Assembly (NCBI RefSeq): GCF_905475465.1
Contig: NC_062257.1
Location: forward strand, 5,332,001 to 5,396,000
Source of the DNA: Pieris napi
Lineage: Eukaryota; Arthropoda; Insecta; Lepidoptera; Pieridae
Direction: 5' to 3'
Length of the DNA stretch: 64,000 bases
Positions 53,206 to 62,524 of the stretch are shown here, piece after piece (within the stretch, counting starts at the first letter, position 1; each line of letters begins with the position of its first letter). The translations under genes and the position numbers were made by a program. The notes below the pieces were generated by a model that worked only from the letters and a program-made list of their open reading frames with translations, ran no database searches and was not told where the DNA came from.

Positions 53206-53427
53206 ATATATATGTGAGGAAGAAGAAGAAACTTTCTCTGGGCGCGAGCTCCTTCAGCTTCCTTCCTTCAACGAGCGATTCGAATTGTCGACAAGTTCCG
53301 AGCGGCTTGATCCCTTGGCGTTGCGTAGAGATGTGGGGTCTCTCTGACTCTTCTACCGCATTTATCATGGAGAATGCTCAGAGGAGTTGTTCGCATTAAT
53401 TATAGGACGTCAATGCAGGATACATAC
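53206..53427. other. Spacer
   Basis: Short plus frame over 53178-53399 without recognisable domain. Confidence 0.35.
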
Positions 53428-53650
53428 ACCTAGAGGTCCACCACTGAGCGTTATTTAAGGCAGTTAATGCCGCGCACCACCAGAACCACCTGGCAACTGA
53501 ATTATTTCCGAACCTATTCGACTTGGGGTCCATCAAGAAAAGAGTGTTCCAATTATGAAAAGGACGCACTTGCGAGCTATGGATGTGTGTCCATGGGCGG
53601 AGTTAACATCAGATGAGCCTCCTGCCTGCTCGCCTGCTGTTATATATTTT
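53428..53650 (+). mobile_element. Family B 3' relic (sense half of a tail-to-tail pair)
   Basis: CACTGAGCGTTATTTAAGGC, CCGCGCACCACCAGAACCAC, GAGCCTCCTGCCTGCTCGCC. Confidence 0.65.
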
Positions 53651-53654
53651 TTTT

Positions 53655-53730
53655 AATTAATAGGAGGAGGCAGGAGGCTCACCTGATGTTAAGTGATACC
53701 GCCGCCCATGGACACACACTGCCTGCCGCA
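53655..53730 (-). mobile_element. Family B 3' end (antisense half of the pair)
   Basis: GGAGGCTCACCTGATGTTAA, GTGATACCGCCGCCCATGGA. The two B tails meet across an AT-rich junction at 53641-53660. Confidence 0.65.
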
Positions 53731-54380
53731 AGTGCTACTATTGTAATTTGTAATTGCGTACCAGGAATGAATGAATAGGAGTCGTAATTCTTGTGTACTA
53801 GGAATATATGAATCTCATTTACTGTAATGTACTAGGAATGAACAAAGAGTTGGCAATTACATCGTTCAAATAGTATAAAAGAATTTTATCGATTTATAAC
53901 TTATTTCAAGGAACTTATTTTTGCTGTTGAATTAGGCAGGGTAGATGGTTATGTGCGTTATAATTCTGGCCGCACCCATGGATTTTTACTTGCTCTTTAT
54001 ATTAATTTTAACCAAAATATATATTAATATGCATTGATTCTAATTAAAATTACAATACAATATAAATTCCTGGATACAAAAGAACAGTCGCCCCTAACTT
54101 TTGTCTAATCACGTTTTTAATCAATCATGGCGAGTATTATGGAGACAAAATCAATTGAATTACAGCAAATTAGTTTGTTGTTGAATAATATTTCGTTTTA
54201 GGCATGTAAATATAAGAAAAGTGCATTGCAGTAATACGCTGCACAAATGCGCAGTGCGGCATTGTTACGTGGTTCTGCTGCCCTGGTAATGCCACTGCAA
54301 TCGCTTTTCATAAAATTTTCTGCTTAAAAGATCGCACAGAAGATCGATAAATATTGTATAGGCACCGACCAGTTCTAAGT
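53731..54380. other. No gene recognised
   Basis: GTACCAGGAATGAATGAAT and two GTACTAGGAATR-type repeats at 53759-53835; otherwise unassigned. Confidence 0.45.
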
Positions 54381-54397
54381 TCGGTTTCTATATCCAA

Positions 54398-54878
54398 CTA
54401 GCGGACCCGACAGACGTTGTCCTGTCTTAACTATGAATATTGATTTCAAATTGGTATAATGAATTAAAAAATATTTCAGAAACAAAGTGTTTATTATTCT
54501 AATGCTTTATGTTATACAACATTCTTTGTTTGTTTTTCTGGCTCGCATATTATTATATTACCAATATAATAACTCCGATCGAAGCATTTATTTTGAACGA
54601 TATTCATTGTTCTTACATCCTCTGACGATATTTGCAGCACGCATTCTGTCAATGTTGTGTTATGTCAAACGCCATAAGGTTACACCAAAAAGTTCGAATT
54701 GTATGGTGGTTAAGTATTCTTGAATTTTCTAATTTTCCGCGCAATTTTTTTCTTTTTTTCTTTTATAAGAACCTTCTCCTGACAATGACAAACACAACAA
54801 AAAAAATCAGACAAATCGGTCGAGCCGTTTTCATGTGATGTCGTGACAACGGAAAACGGGTTTCATTTTTATATATGA
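54398..54878 (-). mobile_element. Non-autonomous Helitron with a family F 5' end and another 3' end
   Basis: CTAG at 54398 leads CGGACCCGACAGACGTTGTC, the 3' hairpin of the 'TTCTGTGAG' family, while the minus-strand 5' end TCATATATAAAAATGAAACC and CGTTTTCCGTTGTCACGACA is family F. Flanks A and T fit. 481 bp. A 16 bp inverted repeat (54382-54397 and 54939-54954) brackets it. Confidence 0.7.
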
Positions 54879-54954
54879 TATGGGTTCTTGCTACGACTTG
54901 TATTATTTACTCGTATATTTCAACAAACGACTAGTAGTTTGGATATAGAAACCG

Positions 54955-55568
54955 GACGTATCCATCATTATAAAATAACTAACTATGTTTATAATAAAAA
55001 TACTAAAAATAAAATTCCCTTTTTTCCAGGTAAGTTACCAGGATATCACATTTATGCAATAAAGTTACCAGGCAAGTATAAAATAAGAGGGGTATAGTTT
55101 GCAATATCGGAGATAAATCACTGCTGGGGTGCGTCGAAGCGAACCTAATGGTTGCGTGATTGAATTGCACATCTTCGTCGCTTCGTCGCCCTTAGTATAT
55201 CGAATTAATTTGCCACGCTCCACTGAATTTATCCCTCGCAATTTTTTCTAATCATATAAGGTGACATGAGCGAGAAATAGGCAGAAAATTATATATAATC
55301 CTGTACCTTTTAGTAGAAAAAAAATCACATCGCGGTGGGTATAATGTGTCGAAATATCCTAGACGCCAGAAAAAAAAAGTCTTCTTCTCTTTCTTCTCAT
55401 CTTTAAATTAGGAATAAGCCGCCTGTCCATTGATTGATATCTATGGTTTATGTTTTTTGATTGCTATAATAATTATAGCTTATATTGCTATAAAATAATT
55501 ATCATAGTATATAAAAATGTGAATAAACACTAATCGGCAAGCCGTTTAATTTTTGTTTGACAGCTTGT
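54955..55568. other. No gene recognised
   Basis: AAGTTACCAGG occurs twice (55033, 55062). Otherwise unassigned. Confidence 0.45.
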
Positions 55569-55905
55569 CCTTGTATATAGGCCTCATCTAAGAGCATCCA
55601 CTCTTCTCGGTGTCTAGCTTTACGTAGCCATAAGGCCAGCTGCTCTACCTATATCATCTTCCCATCTTTTTTTGTTTTCCTCGTTTTCTTTTGACATAGG
55701 AAGCCATTCTTTCTCTTTTTCGTCCATTGATCTTTGTCTTCTCTCATAGTGTGTCCTGTCCATTTCCATTTCAGTCTTTTAATAGAAGTTTCAGCATCTA
55801 AACAATGTCATGTCTTTTGACATACTCTTAGTTTGTTGTTATATTTGTTAGTGAGTGCCCAGGTTTGACATGCATATATAAGGCACGGCAATTTTTTAAT
55901 AATAG
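55569..55905 (-). pseudogene. RTE-like reverse-transcriptase C-terminal relic (antisense)
   Basis: The minus strand reads YACQTWALTNKYNNKLRVCQ, IKRLKWKWTGHTMREDKDQW and, frame-shifted, LALWLRKARHREEWMLLDEA. The series C.TW.L....KL...Q, KW.GH..R..D.RW and D...W..L.EA is the usual C-terminal half of RTE-clade enzymes. At least one stop and two slips. Confidence 0.65.
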
Positions 55906-55969
55906 TTTTTCTTTACTTCTGTCAGTAACCTTTTGATTACTAGTATGAATAAATTACGAATACTAACCC

Positions 55970-56140
55970 AATGAGGAAAGAAAGGCAAGCGGTCAGGAGG
56001 ATTACTTGATGCCTATGAACACACACTGCCAGAAGGCAAATAGCTTTGTAAGAATTGGTACGCTCTTTTCTTAAAAGACCATAAGTCGAATTGGTTCGAA
56101 AATACTTCAGTGGCCAGATTCCACATAGTGGGAGTAATTT
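55970..56140 (-). mobile_element. Family B 3' relic (antisense)
   Basis: AATTGGTACGCTCTTTTCTT, CATAAGTCGAATTGGTTCG, ATACTTCAGTGGCCAG. Confidence 0.6.
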
Positions 56141-56847
56141 TAACTTATTCCCGCTATACAAATGTAAGATATTTTTTCAAATCTCTGTAATATCCTAAGT
56201 ATTTCGCTTTTGAATGGGTTTTGGCGCTGGTCCAAATCAATAAAGATAGCTTTAATCGCTTGTTCTTGACACCAGCTCTTTAACAGATGAGTTGTGAAAC
56301 AACTTTAAAAGAATTTATGAAAATAAATTCGAGACGGCAAAGTAAAAACATATAGATAATTGCGTAATTGTTTCAATTTCAAATTATCTATAACTATTTT
56401 TAACAGCCATTTTGAATCACGTCAATTTTAAAATAAAGAAATCTTAATTTAATATTACGCCATCATAAACATCCGCCATCTTGTCTGTCATGTTCCGAGG
56501 TTGTTTTAATACAACGTTGAATTGGATTAACGGTAATTTGGCGTTTAAATAAACAATAACTCTAAATATACAGAGAAATACACAAATACAATAAGGCAAC
56601 GAACAAAAAAACTGGTATACACGTAGGGTTTCGTTCAAAAAACAAAAAAGAAAAGTTTTCTAATTGTATGCAATTTCAAGGTATAAAAAGGTTCGTATAT
56701 CAAAAATATATTTTAAAAATAATAATAATAAAACCTTTTTATTTCTTGCAAAAGAACAAAGTAAACTTAATAAGGGTATACAGTGTATAACCTTTATAAA
56801 GTAAAATTTAGTCTGCCGTGGGTGGTTAAAGGAGGTCCATCGGTCAA
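56141..56847. other. No gene recognised
   Basis: AT-rich; nothing supported. Confidence 0.5.
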
Positions 56848-57140
56848 AAGTCAAAAGTCAAGATTCAAAAATCATTTATTCATGTAGCTAACACAATGTA
56901 CACTTATGAACGTCAAAAAAGAAATATACATTAAATGCTTCAAATTTTACATTTACTGACAGTTCTCAAAGCAAGCGCGTAGAACGGAAGAGAAGAACTG
57001 GCAATGAACTTTCCGCCACTCTTTTTAATCACCAAGTTTTTTGTTTTACACAACATTTGTAAGGAGCTTGCAACCATTATGGTTCTTGCTGGAACCATGG
57101 TTCTTGCCCATGCGCGTGTGTAAATCTGTGTCACTGGCCA
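56848..57140 (-). pseudogene. Family A CR1-like 3' end with RT tail (antisense)
   Basis: The minus strand ends in KKSGGKFIASSSLPFYALAL, then the 3' UTR to a repeated (AAAAGTC)3-type tail at 56845-56860 (plus strand AAAAGTCAAAAGTCAAGATT). Confidence 0.7.
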
Positions 57141-57547
57141 GTTTAAAATATAACGTTATAATGAATTTGAACAAAATCGTTCAAAAACTTTCAACGGTGT
57201 TCTTATGAAAAATAAGGTTGAGAAGAAATTAGCCTTTTCAGTCTTGTCCCTATTGTTTGACATTGTTTTACTTTCTTTTGTTATAATTTAATTACACTTA
57301 ATGTCTTTAATTACTGTCCTGGAAGTTTTCTTTCGTAAATCTCTCTCTTTAATCGGCTCACGTCTGAGCTTCGGCAAGGAAACATCTGGAGCGGAATATC
57401 TGACTGAAAGTAAAGGTCGCTGAAAGAAAAGTAAGTTTAATAAAGAAGAACCTTTTCATGTATTTATTTGTTGATAAAGAGTAGTGAGGAAGTGTGAGAG
57501 AGAAAGAGCAAGCGAGACTACGAAGAACGAACGAAGGAAACGACCTG
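57141..57547. other. No gene recognised
   Basis: Unassigned. Confidence 0.45.
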
Positions 57548-57744
57548 CCTTGCGATTCTGTAACTCACTTTTCGAACACACAGCGGTTTTCGCATCGGCC
57601 GTCGCGCTCAAATCAGTCGTGAAGCAGTCATTTTACGATTTGGCATTCTGATAAACAATAAACTACAAGCTCCCACCTTATCAGAATGCCAAATCATATC
57701 ATGCCGCTGTGTGAGTTCGAAAAGTGAGTTACAGAATCGCAAGG
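57548..57744. repeat. Foldback of two nested inverted repeats
   Basis: Outer arms: CCTTGCGATTCTGTAACTCA... 57548-57586, inverted at 57704-57744 with a 2-base difference. Inner arms: GATTTGGCATTCTGATAA 57637-57654, exactly inverted 57678-57695. Left spacer 50, right spacer 8. No element ends known to me. Confidence 0.8.
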
Positions 57745-58765
57745 CTGGGCGCAAAGAATGCATACGCGTTCAAAATTTTCATAAACCTGATTTGTGGATG
57801 CGTTCATAGATGACATACTTTGTTTCGTAAGGTGCATTGGTCTTGGGGGAGGCCGTGAGTTAACATCGATGCTCATCGAACATCGATGGTTTTTGATCTT
57901 CAGTTGTGCTTTTCTTTTCTAATAAATTGTTTATAGTTACACTATGTACCACGGAATAATTGTTATCTAGTGACCGACAACACAGGGGCTCGTGTTAGAT
58001 GATTTTTGTCACAACCATAGTTCTGTCATGTATCAAGTTTTATTATAATTGATATGTTATTCAAGCTCGTTTCTTACACGTTGTATCTATTGATTATTTG
58101 TGTTTAATTAATGTAATTAATTAGTGTTGGCTTAGATAGTTGGAGTTATTAATAGTCGCTATGAAAATTAATTAATATCGCACGGAAGACTTGCAAAGTA
58201 TTTTTTTACAGAGTACTCAAACATGATAGACAACTTTGGTCGAAGTTGTTTTACTGATAATTTATTAATTCTTACAATTATACCGTGCATGGGCAGGTAG
58301 GGCAACCGTGACTCAATTGTCTTTAAATTATATACTATTAAATATATAATAATAGTATAGTAATAATTAATATACACTATTTAAATTATATACTAAAATC
58401 TTCCTCATGAATCATTCTAGATATTGGTGAAAATCGAAATATATTGCAGTAGTATTTTGATTTGTTTTTATATAATAGTAGGCATTATCTATATCATTGT
58501 CTAGAACTCGAATCATTTCTCATCGTTAAGGCAGCGTTCGTAAGAAACGTTTTCCTTAGGCTGCCATGAAAATGTCTTTTTATTTTTCGCGTTATATAGC
58601 ATATAACTTGACGTAATGAATAATTTTCAAAATCGGTTAAGTATATCTGGAGATTACACCCTAAAACCCCACTTTACCTCTATTAGATAAGCACAATAGG
58701 CGGATACAATAAACATGCAAAATTTATTTTCCTATTCCTAATTTTTTTTAAGTACATCACTCTTC
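57745..58765. other. No gene recognised (1 kb)
   Basis: AT-rich, with TA-rich tract at 58325-58395. Nothing supported. Confidence 0.5.
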
Positions 58766-58823
58766 TGTCTCTTTTCATCATAGTGTAACCACAATTTGAC
58801 AGAAAGAGACGAAAGATTACTTT
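58766..58823 (-). repeat. Short dispersed motif (antisense)
   Basis: CAATTTGACAGAAAGAGACG is the inverse of the motif at 24212. Confidence 0.4.
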
Positions 58824-59110
58824 TGTGAGTGAAATAGGACTGATTTAGTTTTTGTTAGGTAGTTAGGGGATAATCTGCAGATAAACATATGGTTAGTATA
58901 GTATAACTATGGAAACCACGGAAATGGCCTAATTAGCGAGATTTGTTTGTGTGTACACTAATTACCTCTATAGTAGGTATTGTGAAGCTTACGAACTCAC
59001 TAATTGGTACCGGCTTAATTGAGATCTAGGATAAAACGTTTTTAATCCAATAATGGAAGCGAAGAACTTGGAACTAGTTTAAAATAAATTATTAGAATTC
59101 TCTTAAAGTC
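58824..59110. other. Spacer
   Basis: Nothing recognised. Confidence 0.4.
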
Positions 59111-59113
59111 TTA

Positions 59114-59740
59114 GTACGTGTTCACGTTGGAAAGCGCGGGCGCGGCGGCGGGTGCGGGCGCGGAGACGTGGCGTCTGGCGAGTTCGTGTTCACATTGGCC
59201 GCCAGGCGTTTGCGCGAGTGTGACGTGTTGTCAGAGATTGTAAACATGGACGACATTCTTTTATTTTTAACCCAAAATTCATATCTAAAGTGGGAGATAA
59301 TACAAAATAGAATTGGTGTGCACGAAATTAATAAAGAGAACGACATCGACATTTGAGAGAGATCCTTCAAGATTTTTTGGATATACCAGGTTGACTGTCA
59401 ACTGTTTTGATTACATATTGGATTCAGCACAAATAAACTCTTCTGTATTGAAAGACATACTGAAGACGTACTACTTACTGTTTCTAGCGACAAGGTCAAA
59501 CTGGTTGAACTTACCTGCGTCGCGAGTTAACCGCGCGCTCCGCCGCTAGTTCGACGTGAACACACAAACATTTCACGCGTTTGATATTGCCGCGAGCGGA
59601 ACGCGCGCGCCAGTCGCTACCTTGCCCGCTACTTAGACCGCACGTGCGTCTCGTATGTGAACACTTGGATATTACGCCATATGTTTGATATTTCGTGACC
59701 GCGTCCGCCACCGCGCCCGCGAGTCAACGTGCACAAGTAC
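59114..59740 (+). mobile_element. Harbinger-like element with GC-rich ends
   Basis: TTA on both sides (59111-59113, 59741-59743), the PIF/Harbinger target. Ends GTACGTGTTCACGTTGG and, inverted, GTACTTGTGCACGTTGA, then matching CGCGGGCGCGG. The first 60 bp and the last 230 bp are very GC-rich in an AT-rich region. GTGTTCAC/GTGAACAC motifs repeat inside. 627 bp, too short for a two-gene autonomous element. Confidence 0.75.
59240..59549 (+). pseudogene. Harbinger transposase N-terminal remnant
   Basis: Two overlapping frames: MDDILLFLTQNSYLKWEIIQ (from 59248) and ERDPSRFFGYTRLTVNCFDY (from about 59355). The second resembles the 'FF.Y.R.....FD.IL' opening of HARBI1-type nucleases. No DDE residues follow and the MADF/Myb partner gene is absent. 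Confidence 0.45.
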
Positions 59741-59743
59741 TTA

Positions 59744-59985
59744 AGAATGAAAGTTGAAGCGATATTTCGTAGAATAAATGTGTACTTATAATATCCTGGT
59801 ATAACTTTTTATTATGAATAAGGTTTATTATATATACGAGATGTTTTTAAACCTGGTAGTGGGTTTGAACCCCGGTAAATCAAACTCAAGTGTGGCTAAA
59901 ATAATAATTATAACTTAGGTTTTTTTCCTAGAAACATTCATCCATATTTAAATAGATACACACACACATTGAAAATTTTATACAG
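59744..59985. other. Spacer
   Basis: GTGGGTTTGAACCCCGG at 59859 looks like a B box without other SINE parts. Confidence 0.35.
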
Positions 59986-59988
59986 AAA

Positions 59989-60112
59989 CTAGCTGACCGG
60001 GCAAACGTCGTTTTGCCATGTATATCATTTATAATAAAAAAATAGGGGTTGATCGTAGAGGGGTGAAAGTTAGAGGTTGTATGTATTTTTTAATGTTGTA
60101 ACATAAAAAATA
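59989..60112 (-). mobile_element. Helitron 3' fragment, 'GGCAAACG' family
   Basis: CTAG at 59989, GGCAAACGTCGTTTTGCC hairpin, AGGGGTTGATCGTAGAGG as in 28572-28660; truncated by an H-II end. Confidence 0.65.
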
Positions 60113-60160
60113 CATCCATTTACCCTCCTGCGCCTAATGAAGTTTCACTTCAAAAAATTA
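60113..60160. mobile_element. H-II end, solitary
   Basis: TTTACCCTCCTGCGCCTAAT, GAAGTTTCACTTCAAAA. Confidence 0.55.
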
Positions 60161-60634
60161 ATTAAATACATAAGACATATAGTTATTAGAAATTAATGGA
60201 ACAAAACAAAGCAATTAAAACTTATGTACTCGTAAACAGTGATATATTTTCACATTTTACATATTTTCGGTTTTGTAAATTAAAAAGGTTCGATAGAACT
60301 CGGTTTGGAATTGAAATTTTTTGATTAAATCTCTCAATGCAAAATTTTCATATGTTTGATTTTGGGCAAATATTCGTTTGCCTTTTATGAAATACGACGG
60401 ACTTATTAATAGTATTCTACGATCGTAAATCATGCGATTTGAAAACTATTCATAATTTTAAACTAATGGTGCGATTATAATTTGTAAGTACTTGTTTGCT
60501 TATAGGTTGGGCTATAAAATCAAATTCTTTTGCAATATTATATTTGATTTAATCCATAAATTCAATTCTAGTGTCACAGTGTTTGTAACCTTCGAAACGT
60601 CAAGAAAGAAAGTGCCGATCTTAAAACGCCTGTA
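60161..60634. other. No gene recognised
   Basis: AT-rich; nothing supported. Confidence 0.5.
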
Positions 60635-60682
60635 TCACTTCACATCAGATCAGCCTTCTTCCGATTTGGCCCCTGTTTTATA
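60635..60682 (+). mobile_element. Family B 3' end fragment
   Basis: CACATCAGATCAGCCTTCTT, GGCCCCTGTTTTATAAAA. Confidence 0.45.
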
Positions 60683-60879
60683 AAACAATTGTTGTCGGAC
60701 GTTTGGTCCAAACCCACATGTGGAGACGCGGCCTGTTGGAGATTTAGGGACACATCCATTCCATAATTACGAGATACATTTACTTGAGTATGAGTTGTAT
60801 GGAGTGTACCCATTTTACCCAGTAATGTATCCAATTTTGTTTGTCTTGGGTATGGTAGGATACAACAAGTAAGGAGGGA

Positions 60880-61145
60880 CCTTACTATACCATTATATTT
60901 TTAAGGCCCTTAGAGTTAGAATAATGCGGAAATGTTGGAGAGAATGGGGCTGCGTGTGCCAAATAACCACACTTGGCGTGGTAAGCGGTCGCAATTGCTG
61001 GCAGTGCCTCGAACGCGTACGAACTTACTCAGAGAAGCACCATTTACGCGTGTTTTGCGCACCCTAAACACTATTGCTTGTGAGACGGATATATTTAGTT
61101 GCACACTGGCTGAATTCACAAGAATTGCATTATTTATAATTAGTT
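60880..61145 (+). pseudogene. Non-LTR reverse-transcriptase C-terminal relic (sense)
   Basis: One frame (60932-61159) stays open: ERMGLRVPNNHTWRGKRSQL, then VPRTRTNLLREAPFTRVLRT and LNTIACETDIFSCTLAEFTR before a stop. 'VPRTRTN.....P..R.....N.....DIF...L..F' is a CR1/L2-type C-terminus. Antisense relative at 6740-6945. Confidence 0.65.
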
Positions 61146-61401
61146 ATAAAATGGTTTAGGTTTTAAATTTTTACTTGTTATGTTTATATTATATTATTAA
61201 TTTATACAATTTTCTTAACCTACAAAGTATTAAAAGAAATAATTAAAATGAAAATCAAAACAAATTTAAAAAGTTTGGTCTCTGGCTGTATACCTTTAAC
61301 GCTGGCAGCATTTCCTCGCTGTATTGCGATATTTATTCGTTGAGACCAGGAAAGTTCCAGCTCTGGGGTTACCGAAGAAAAAAATAAAAAGTGGCGTCTA
61401 T
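61146..61401. other. Spacer
   Basis: Nothing recognised. Confidence 0.4.
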
Positions 61402-61660
61402 TTTAACACGCTTTATATTAGGTTCACCTGTATGTATGTATGTATGTAACCGACTCCTTCAGAGTCGATTTTGACCCACTTTTAACGGACAGATTTAATT
61501 CAAACTTTGCGCACCTGTCAAAGATCGATGACAATGCAATAATCCGAAAAAAATGAAAAAAATAAAAAAAATGAGCTTAAAAATAAAAAACAAGTTTGAT
61601 GTGCTTTAAAAGCGTGTTTTTTAGTTTTTTTTAACTATTATTTATTAGTTTAGTTTTCTA
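61402..61660 (+). repeat. Dispersed repeat W (copy 2)
   Basis: ACGCTTTATATTAGGTTCAC, (TATG)4, CGATTTTGACCCACTTTTAA, TGACAATGCAATAATCCGAA, TTTGATGTGCTTTAAAAGCG. Confidence 0.65.
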
Positions 61661-62269
61661 TTGTATTAGTATTAAGTTACTGTAAAAATAGGAAAATAAA
61701 TAAATAAATAAGAGTTTCACCTCACGGTAAACGCCCTGATATACTCTCTAAGAAAGATTGAAGTGTGTCCTTCAAGTCTCGTTATATGAGAATATCTTAT
61801 GATTATTATGCAATACGTTTAGCAAACTAAAACAATTTGTCACACTAATAGTCGCGAATTGTACGACCAGCTGCCGTAATAAGGCCGCCAGTAAATCAAT
61901 TTTGGTTGCGGGACGGGCGGCCGATCGGTCCCCTTTCGGGACTCGATTCTATTAAATTCAATATGTAGGTCCCTGTTGCGTTGGCTCCAATTGAAATTTG
62001 TTTATGTATTTTTATTATATACTGTGTACGCGGTCGTAGCAGGAGAGCTTGAAGATTTTTTCAGTAAATGGACTTTTAAATTCAAATATAATGAGACATG
62101 GTATCGCGGACTTTTGTGTATTGATGTCTTATATGAAACTGTAGTACATCACTTTGATCTATTGTTAATAGTTTCCGTAGCGGACGCGATTTCGTAATTT
62201 TATTAGTATTTTTTGGTTGTTGTTGGTGATACCACTACCTATGTACTAAAATTGCCAAAAGGATCGCAA
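61661..62269. other. No gene recognised; one open stretch
   Basis: A plus frame 61976-62197 begins at TTG, not ATG, and is open further upstream; it contains a hydrophobic run (FVYVFLLYTVYAVVAG) and then a soluble part (ELEDFFSKWTFKFKYNETWY). It could be an exon or chance. I see no clear splice sites or homology. Confidence 0.25.
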
Positions 62270-62460
62270 ACGCGTAGCCGGCTTTTTATAATTCATACGC
62301 TCTATTTAAAATACCCTAAGTCGAATTGGTTCCAAAATACTTACATGTATGTACGTCTAAAATCGCCAGTCGAACGCGTAACAGTGACCCATAAAAACTC
62401 TAAATTCCAGAAAACTCGCGACTGCGTTCCCGGCCTTTTAAGAATTAGTACTCTATGGCG
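62270..62460 (-). mobile_element. Family B fragments (antisense, decayed)
   Basis: ATACGCTCTATTTAAAATAC, CCTAAGTCGAATTGGTTCC; then CGACTGCGTTCCCGGCCTTT, TAAGAATTAG repeats an earlier part, so two pieces. Confidence 0.5.
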
Positions 62461-62524
62461 AATGCTACACGCTCGATAATTATCGTGATATTTATCGTGA
62501 TATTTATCTTGTATTTTTTTAGTA

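Noticed and set aside
57694..57876. 60-codon minus-strand frame
   Set aside because: Half of it is one arm of the foldback; no domain.
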